Origin: DASUPK01 sp963819715
GTDB taxonomy: Bacteria > Actinomycetota > Thermoleophilia > Solirubrobacterales > 70-9
Assembly: GCA_963819715.1 (NCBI GenBank)
Contig: CAWFXE010000003.1
Location: 275,338-339,337, forward strand
Direction of reading: 5' to 3'
DNA length: 64,000 bases
A program made the position numbers and the translations under genes. The notes below the pieces were generated by a model that saw nothing but the letters and a program-made list of their open reading frames with translations, had not been told where the DNA came from and did no database searches. Positions 59,521-64,000 of the stretch are shown piece after piece. How positions within the stretch are numbered: position 1 is the first letter of the stretch; the number at the start of each line of letters is the position of its first letter.

Positions 59521-60137
59521 GCGTTCTTGATGACGATGCCCTCGACGATGGACGCCGATGTCTCGGTCGCGTCGATTGCGCGCTCCAGCCTCAGGAAGAT
59601 GTCGCGCCAGCGAATGACGACCATCGGGTCGATCCCGTTCGAGAAGAGCGATGCGATCGCGTCCCGATAGATGCGGTCGCCGTCGTTCTCGAGACGGTGG
59701 ATCTCAATCCAGTAGTGGTCGAGGTCCTTGAACCCGCGCAGGTGCTGGAGGAGCCCATAGAGCTGCTCGCAGGACTTGACCAGCACCTCGGCCAGCGCCT
59801 GCGCCTGATCCATCGGCGCCTCGATACTGTAGAGGCCCATGAAGTCCGCGACCTCCTCCATGTAGTCGACGATGTCGTCCATCTGGGTCGCCAGCGTGTG
59901 AATGTCCTCGCGGTCGATCGGCGTGACGAACGTCGTATTGAGCCGCTGGATGATGTCGTGGGTGATCCGGTCCCCCTCCTGCTCCGCTTTGAGAATGTCC
60001 GTCGAGAGACCCTCCTCATCCGGCCACTTCTGCAGCATGTCGCGCAGGAGCTTCGCTGTGCGAAGCGTGTTCTGGCCCCCTTCGGCGAACAGGTCGAAGA
60101 AGACGCGGTCCTTCGGGACTAGTGAGAACCGGGCCAC
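59517..60137 (-). CDS. DUF47 (PhoU-like) phosphate transport regulator
   Basis: A 206-residue helical protein of the DUF47/TIGR00153 type: KAEQEGDRITHDIIQRLN, DREDIHTLATQMDDIVDYMEEVADFMGLY and LENDGDRIYRDAI carry the repeated Glu/Asp/His metal-binding pattern of PhoU folds. It likely controls the adjacent PiT transporter. GTG start. Confidence 0.9.
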   Translation of the reverse strand: MARFSLVPKDRVFFDLFAEGGQNTLRTAKLLRDMLQKWPDEEGLSTDILKAEQEGDRITHDIIQRLNTTFVTPIDREDIHTLATQMDDIVDYMEEVADFMGLYSIEAPMDQAQALAEVLVKSCEQLYGLLQHLRGFKDLDHYWIEIHRLENDGDRIYRDAIASLFSNGIDPMVVIRWRDIFLRLERAIDATETSASIVEGIVIKNA

Positions 60138-60181
60138 GGGAGCGCCAAGCTAGCAGGAGGCCCAGAGAGCGGACCCGCCCG

Positions 60182-62372
60182 TCAGACTGCCTCGACTGCC
60201 GCCTCCTCGGCCCGGCGAACGTGGCGCTCCATCAGCTCTCCCTGCTCGCTTCGAGGCGGGTCGCCGTTGGTCGTCCGGCGGGACCAGGCGCCGTCCGTGC
60301 CGAGTTCCCAGGCGTTGACGTTGTCGGCGAACGCGCGGTCGAGGGCGTCGGTGAGCTGATCGCGGTTCGCCTGGTCGATCACCGGCGCGACCAGCTCGAC
60401 GCGGTTGTAGAGATTCCGCGGCATCAGGTCGGCGGAGCCGATCAGGATCTGCGTCTCGCCGGGCCGCTCGAAGGAGTAGATCCGCGAATGCTCGAGGAAG
60501 CGGCCAACGATCGAGACGACCCGGATGTTCTCGGAGACCCCCTGGACTCCCGGTCGCAGCGCGCAGATCCCCCGGATGTTGAGGTCGACCTCCACCCCGG
60601 CCTGCGAGGCGCGGTAGAGCGCGCGGATACAGGGCGGATCGAGCAGCGAATTCATCTTCATCCGGATCCGCGCGGGGTTCTCCGGGGAGTGGGCCTCGAT
60701 CGTCCGCTCGATCTCGCCGACGATCCCCTCCTTCAGGTTGAACGGAGCGACCAGCACCTTCCGATAGCCGCTCGGCCGTGCGTAGCCGGTCAGGTAGTTG
60801 AACATCTCGGCGATGTCGTCGCCGATCTCCTGGTTCGAGGTGAAGAGGCCGAAGTCGGTGTAGATCCTGGCGGTCTTCGGGTTGTAGTTGCCGGTCCCGA
60901 TGTGGACGTAGTTGCGGACGCCGTCCCCCTCGCGGCGCGCGACCAGGATGCACTTGACGTGGGTCTTCAGCCCGGGGATGCCGTAGACGACGTGCACGCC
61001 TGCCTCCTCCAGCGCCCTCGCCCAGCGGATGTTGGCGCTCTCGTCGAAGCGCGCCTTGAGCTCTACCAGGCAGACCGCCTGCTTGCCGGCCTCCGAGGCC
61101 TCGATTAACCCCGGCACCAGCGGGGAGTCGGCGCTCGTCCGATAGACGGTCTGCTTGATCGCGAGGACGTTCGGGTCCTCGACGGCCTGGCGGACGAAGC
61201 GCTCGACCGAGCCTGCGAAGGAGTCGTACGGATGGTGGACGAGGATGTCGCCCTGCGCGCATGGCGCTGAAGACGTCCACCTCGCGCTGCGTGCGGCTGC
61301 CCTGCTGCAACGCCGCCGGAGTGACTCCCTGCCACGGCGGGTAGCGCAGCTCGCGGAAGCCCTGGACCGAGTAGATGTCAGTGAGATCGTCGAGCCCGAG
61401 CAGCCCGGGGCTCTCGTAGACCTGAACCGGATCGATCTCCATCGCCTCGACCAACTGGTCGCGCAGGCGCGGCTCCATCTCCGGGGCGATCTCGAGCCGG
61501 ACCACCTCGCCGAAGCGCCGGCGGCGGACCTCCTCCTCCACAGCGAGAAGCAGGTCGTCCGCCTCATCGGAGACGTCGTAGTCCGTGTCGCGAGTGACAC
61601 GGAACATGGACTGGTGGACGATCTCCATTCCCGGGAAGAGGTCGTCGAGGTTGGCGGCGATCACGTCCTCGAGTGGGACGAAGGTGAGGCCGTCGCCGAT
61701 CGAGAGGAAGCGGCGCAGCAGCTCCTTCGGCACCTTGACCCGGGCGGCAACCTCCTCGTCCTTCTCCGGGTTGCGGAGCAGGACACCCCAGTTGAGCGAG
61801 AGGTTCGAGATGTACGGGAAGGGACGGCCTCGCCCGATCACCAGCGGCGTGAGTGCCGGGAAGACCTGGCTGGTGAAGAGGTGTTCCACCTCCTCCCGCT
61901 CCTCCGCATTCGCATCATCCAGGGAGATGATCCGGATGCCGTGCTCGGCGAGGGCCGGTCGGATCTCCTCGGCGAAGCAGCGGCAGAGGCGGTGGCGGAG
62001 CTCGATCGTCCGCTTGCGATTCAGCTCGATTACGTCGGCCGCCGCCATTGCGTCGGCGCCGCGGGCATCGATCTTCGACTCCACCTGGTCGTGGAGGCCG
62101 GCCACGCGGACCATGAAGAACTCGTCGAGGTTGTCCTCGTAGATCGCCGCGAAGTTGACGCGCTCGAGCAGCGGGACGCGCGGGTCCTCGGCGAGTTGCA
62201 GGACCCGGTCGTTGAAGTCGAGCCAGGAGAGCTCGCGGTTGAAGTAGAGGGATGGATCGGTGAGGTCGGGTTCGGAGCCGTTCGTCCGCACCCTTTCCGG
62301 CGTGATCGTGGCGCCGGCGTCAGCCGCAGATCCGCTCGACTCCGTGCTTTGCTGGGCGAGCTCGTCGGTCAC
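60182..62372 (-). pseudogene. ppk: Polyphosphate kinase 1, one +1 frame break
   Basis: From the GTG at 62372 the N-terminal and head domains read normally (YFNRELSWLDFNDRVLQLAED; DEFFMVRVAGL). At about 61252-61264 one surplus base shifts the frame after DVFSAM; the second half continues QGDILVHHPYDSFAGSVERFV, KARFDESANI, VYGIPGLKTH, the autophosphorylated His in HIGTGNYNP and MPRNLYNRVE to the TGA at 60182. Removing one base gives 729 residues, close to the normal length. PPK1 makes polyphosphate from ATP. Catalytic residues are intact, so the break is recent, a consensus error or corrected in the cell. Confidence 0.85.
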
Positions 62373-62394
62373 GCACCCACCTTAGCGGTGGGAA

Positions 62395-64000
62395 CTAAGC
62401 CGCTCTGACGAGCTTGATGCGGGGCTCTTCGACCGGCTCGGTGACCCGGTCGTAGCCGTCTGCAAGCTGGGCCATTGCCGCCTCCCAGGTCCGCGCCCGG
62501 GCCGCATCCATTGCCTGGCGCCCGAGCTTGGCCCTCCACGCCGGCGAGTCGGCCAGCTGCAGGATCGCCGCCGCGAGCATTCCCGGGTCGGCGTCGCAGA
62601 GCCGACCGGTCTCGCCATCGACGACGATCGAGGAGGGCCCGCCCTCATCCACCGCCACCGAGGGCAGCCCGCTCGCGCCGGCCTCGACCAGGACCTGGCC
62701 GAATGTGTCCGTCCGGCTGCAGAAGAGGAAGACGTCGGCGCTCGCGTACGCCCGTGGCAGGTCGTCTCCGCCGAGCCAGCCGAGGAAGGTCGCGCGGTCG
62801 CCGAGGCGCTCGCGGAGCATCTCCTCCTCGGGGCCGCCGCCGCCGAGCAGCAGGTGAAGCCTGGGATCGGCCTCGTGCGCGCGGATGAAGGAGTCGGCGA
62901 GGAGCTCGACGCCCTTCTCCTTGGTCTGCCTCCCTACATATAGGACCTTGATCTCACCCGGGTAAGCGCCGGCGTCGCGGAGGGCCGGATCAAAGCGCGA
63001 GGTGTCCACGCCTCGGCCCCAGCGCCCGATCGCCCCGCGCTCAATGCCGAGGCGAGCGAGCGAGTCGTCGCTCGCGGGGCTCGGCGAGAGCACACGCGCG
63101 CACTGACGGTAGAAGATGGAGAGAGCCATGTCGGCGCCCTTCTCCAGCTCGGGCGAGGCGGCGCGCAGGCCCGCGTAGACACCGAGCTCGGTGTGCCAGC
63201 TGCCCAGGACCGGCAGCTCCATGATCCGGGCGAGCAGGGTCGCCATCACGCCCGCTGGTCCGGGGGCGGTGACGTGAACGGCGTCGAAGTGGCCCTCGGC
63301 CAGAGCCTCGACCATGGCGGGCAGGCTCGGCATGCCGATCTCCAGGCCGGCGTAGAAGGGGATCTCGATCTCCGCCACGGCGGAGAGGCGGCGATCGACG
63401 TTGCGGTCCGTGCCGATCACGTCCACCTCGTAGCCGGGGACGCCTAGCTCGCGGATCCGCTCGATCGTGTGAGTTACGCCGTGGACGCCGCCGATCGCGT
63501 CGGCGATCAGGGCGACGCGCTTCGCGCCCTCTTGAGGATTGAGCTTGTCCTTCTCTCTCCCCAAAAAAGCGGCTGCCGGTGCATATGGGACGGCCGGGAT
63601 GGCGGCGCGGAACAGTTGCCTGCCCGCATCCATTGCCGTGGCGGCCAGATCCTCGGAGCCACCGTTGCCCACGGTCTCGACGGTGGACTCGACGACCTCG
63701 CGCAGCCGCCGCTCGTGGACACGACGCGCCTTCCGCTCGAGCTCCGCGTGGCTGAACTCCTCGCTCTGCATGTGGTCGATCAGCGCCCGGCCGGGCTCGA
63801 GGCGGACGGCGTCCGTGAAGGCGATCAGCAGGGCGCGGGCGTCCTCGGGTCCGATCTCGCCGCCGTCCTCGCCGCGGCGAACGTTCCCCTCGCTCATTAC
63901 CCGCTCCGCGATCTCGAGGATCGCGTCTGCACTCGGCTCGCAAACGACGTCATTCCCGTTGGATTCGGCGTCCTTGATCAGCAGGGCCCGGGTCGCGAGA
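62395..64000 (-). CDS. GT4 glycosyltransferase, 5' end beyond the window
   Basis: The frame stays open to the right edge (residues ALLIKDAESNG, CEPSADAILEIAERV upstream of the ATG at 63897), so that ATG is probably internal. The visible 535 residues contain a helical N-terminal part and then a GT-B enzyme: VALIADAIGGVHGVTHTIERI (acceptor side), SWHTELGVYAGLRA, KVLYVGRQTKEKGVE and the Ex7E-like donor site SRTDTFGQVLVEAGASG. The first Glu of Ex7E is Asp/Thr here (SRTDTFGQ), as in the PimB/MgtA group. It probably makes a glycolipid. Confidence 0.8.
   Translation of the reverse strand, partial: LATRALLIKDAESNGNDVVCEPSADAILEIAERVMSEGNVRRGEDGGEIGPEDARALLIAFTDAVRLEPGRALIDHMQSEEFSHAELERKARRVHERRLREVVESTVETVGNGGSEDLAATAMDAGRQLFRAAIPAVPYAPAAAFLGREKDKLNPQEGAKRVALIADAIGGVHGVTHTIERIRELGVPGYEVDVIGTDRNVDRRLSAVAEIEIPFYAGLEIGMPSLPAMVEALAEGHFDAVHVTAPGPAGVMATLLARIMELPVLGSWHTELGVYAGLRAASPELEKGADMALSIFYRQCARVLSPSPASDDSLARLGIERGAIGRWGRGVDTSRFDPALRDAGAYPGEIKVLYVGRQTKEKGVELLADSFIRAHEADPRLHLLLGGGGPEEEMLRERLGDRATFLGWLGGDDLPRAYASADVFLFCSRTDTFGQVLVEAGASGLPSVAVDEGGPSSIVVDGETGRLCDADPGMLAAAILQLADSPAWRAKLGRQAMDAARARTWEAAMAQLADGYDRVTEPVEEPRIKLVRAA

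Overview
The window is very GC-rich and densely coded. Many genes start with GTG or TTG and overlap their neighbours by 4 bases (ATGA/GTGA). The gene set suggests an actinomycete, most likely of the class Thermoleophilia (Solirubrobacterales-like). This is an inference from content: an actinobacterial-type uvrC-rapZ/gap-pgk-tpi neighbourhood, PknB-like kinase, MGDG-synthase-like glycosyltransferase, secreted proteins with Lys/Arg-rich tails. No rRNA or other taxonomic marker is present to prove it.

Layout. 0-3.1 kb: a partial gene, tRNA-Gly(CCC), a secreted glycoside hydrolase, a TlpA/CcmH cytochrome c maturation pair and an FkbM methyltransferase. 3.2-5.3 kb: a lysine-tailed secreted protein and an IS110-family insertion sequence. 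5.3-23.6 kb: a large exopolysaccharide/cell-surface glycan locus on both strands. It holds glycosyltransferases (GT4, GT61, GT8-like, WcaI-like), methyltransferases, acetyltransferase, SGNH protein, Wzx-like flippase, two Wzy/WaaL-like polymerase-ligases, a Wzz/BY-kinase, a GDP-mannose 3,5-epimerase-like enzyme and the initiating sugar transferase. 23.6-32.8 kb: argS, rlmH, an M48 protease, a metallophosphoesterase-lipoprotein-Ser/Thr kinase-zinc ribbon row, a second glycoside-hydrolase-like protein whose nucleophile is Ala, tgt and a NERD-like protein. 32.8-43.4 kb: the glycolytic operon gapA-pgk-tpiA-gpmI, an ABC efflux pair, rapZ, uvrC and an enoyl-CoA hydratase. 43.5-48.5 kb: cupredoxin lipoprotein, MaoC hydratase, substrate-binding lipoprotein, secreted protein, zinc ribbon and a regulator. 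48.6-51.3 kb: a compact Tad-like locus with two TadE-type pseudopilins and one protein joining a P-loop-like domain, a TadG-like membrane segment, a VanY peptidase and a lytic transglycosylase. 51.3-56.6 kb: HD hydrolase, DegT aminotransferase, epimerase with a membrane tail, polysaccharide deacetylase, DMT transporter. 56.5-64 kb: a phosphate/glycolipid block (MGDG-synthase-like enzyme, DUF6328, small membrane protein, PiT transporter, DUF47 protein, polyphosphate kinase) and a partial GT4.

Most unusual: (i) at least 13 one-base frame breaks in four genes, all of the same sign (one extra base), mostly in the glycan locus while neighbouring genes are clean; (ii) a small hairpin-rich repeat family whose terminal TAG is the stop codon of the abutting gene in every copy; (iii) the Tad-like/VanY/transglycosylase fusion; (iv) an ArgRS without the class I HIGH histidines; (v) the glycoside hydrolase paralogue lacking its nucleophile; (vi) an IS110 element with structured noncoding flanks that may hold a bridge RNA.
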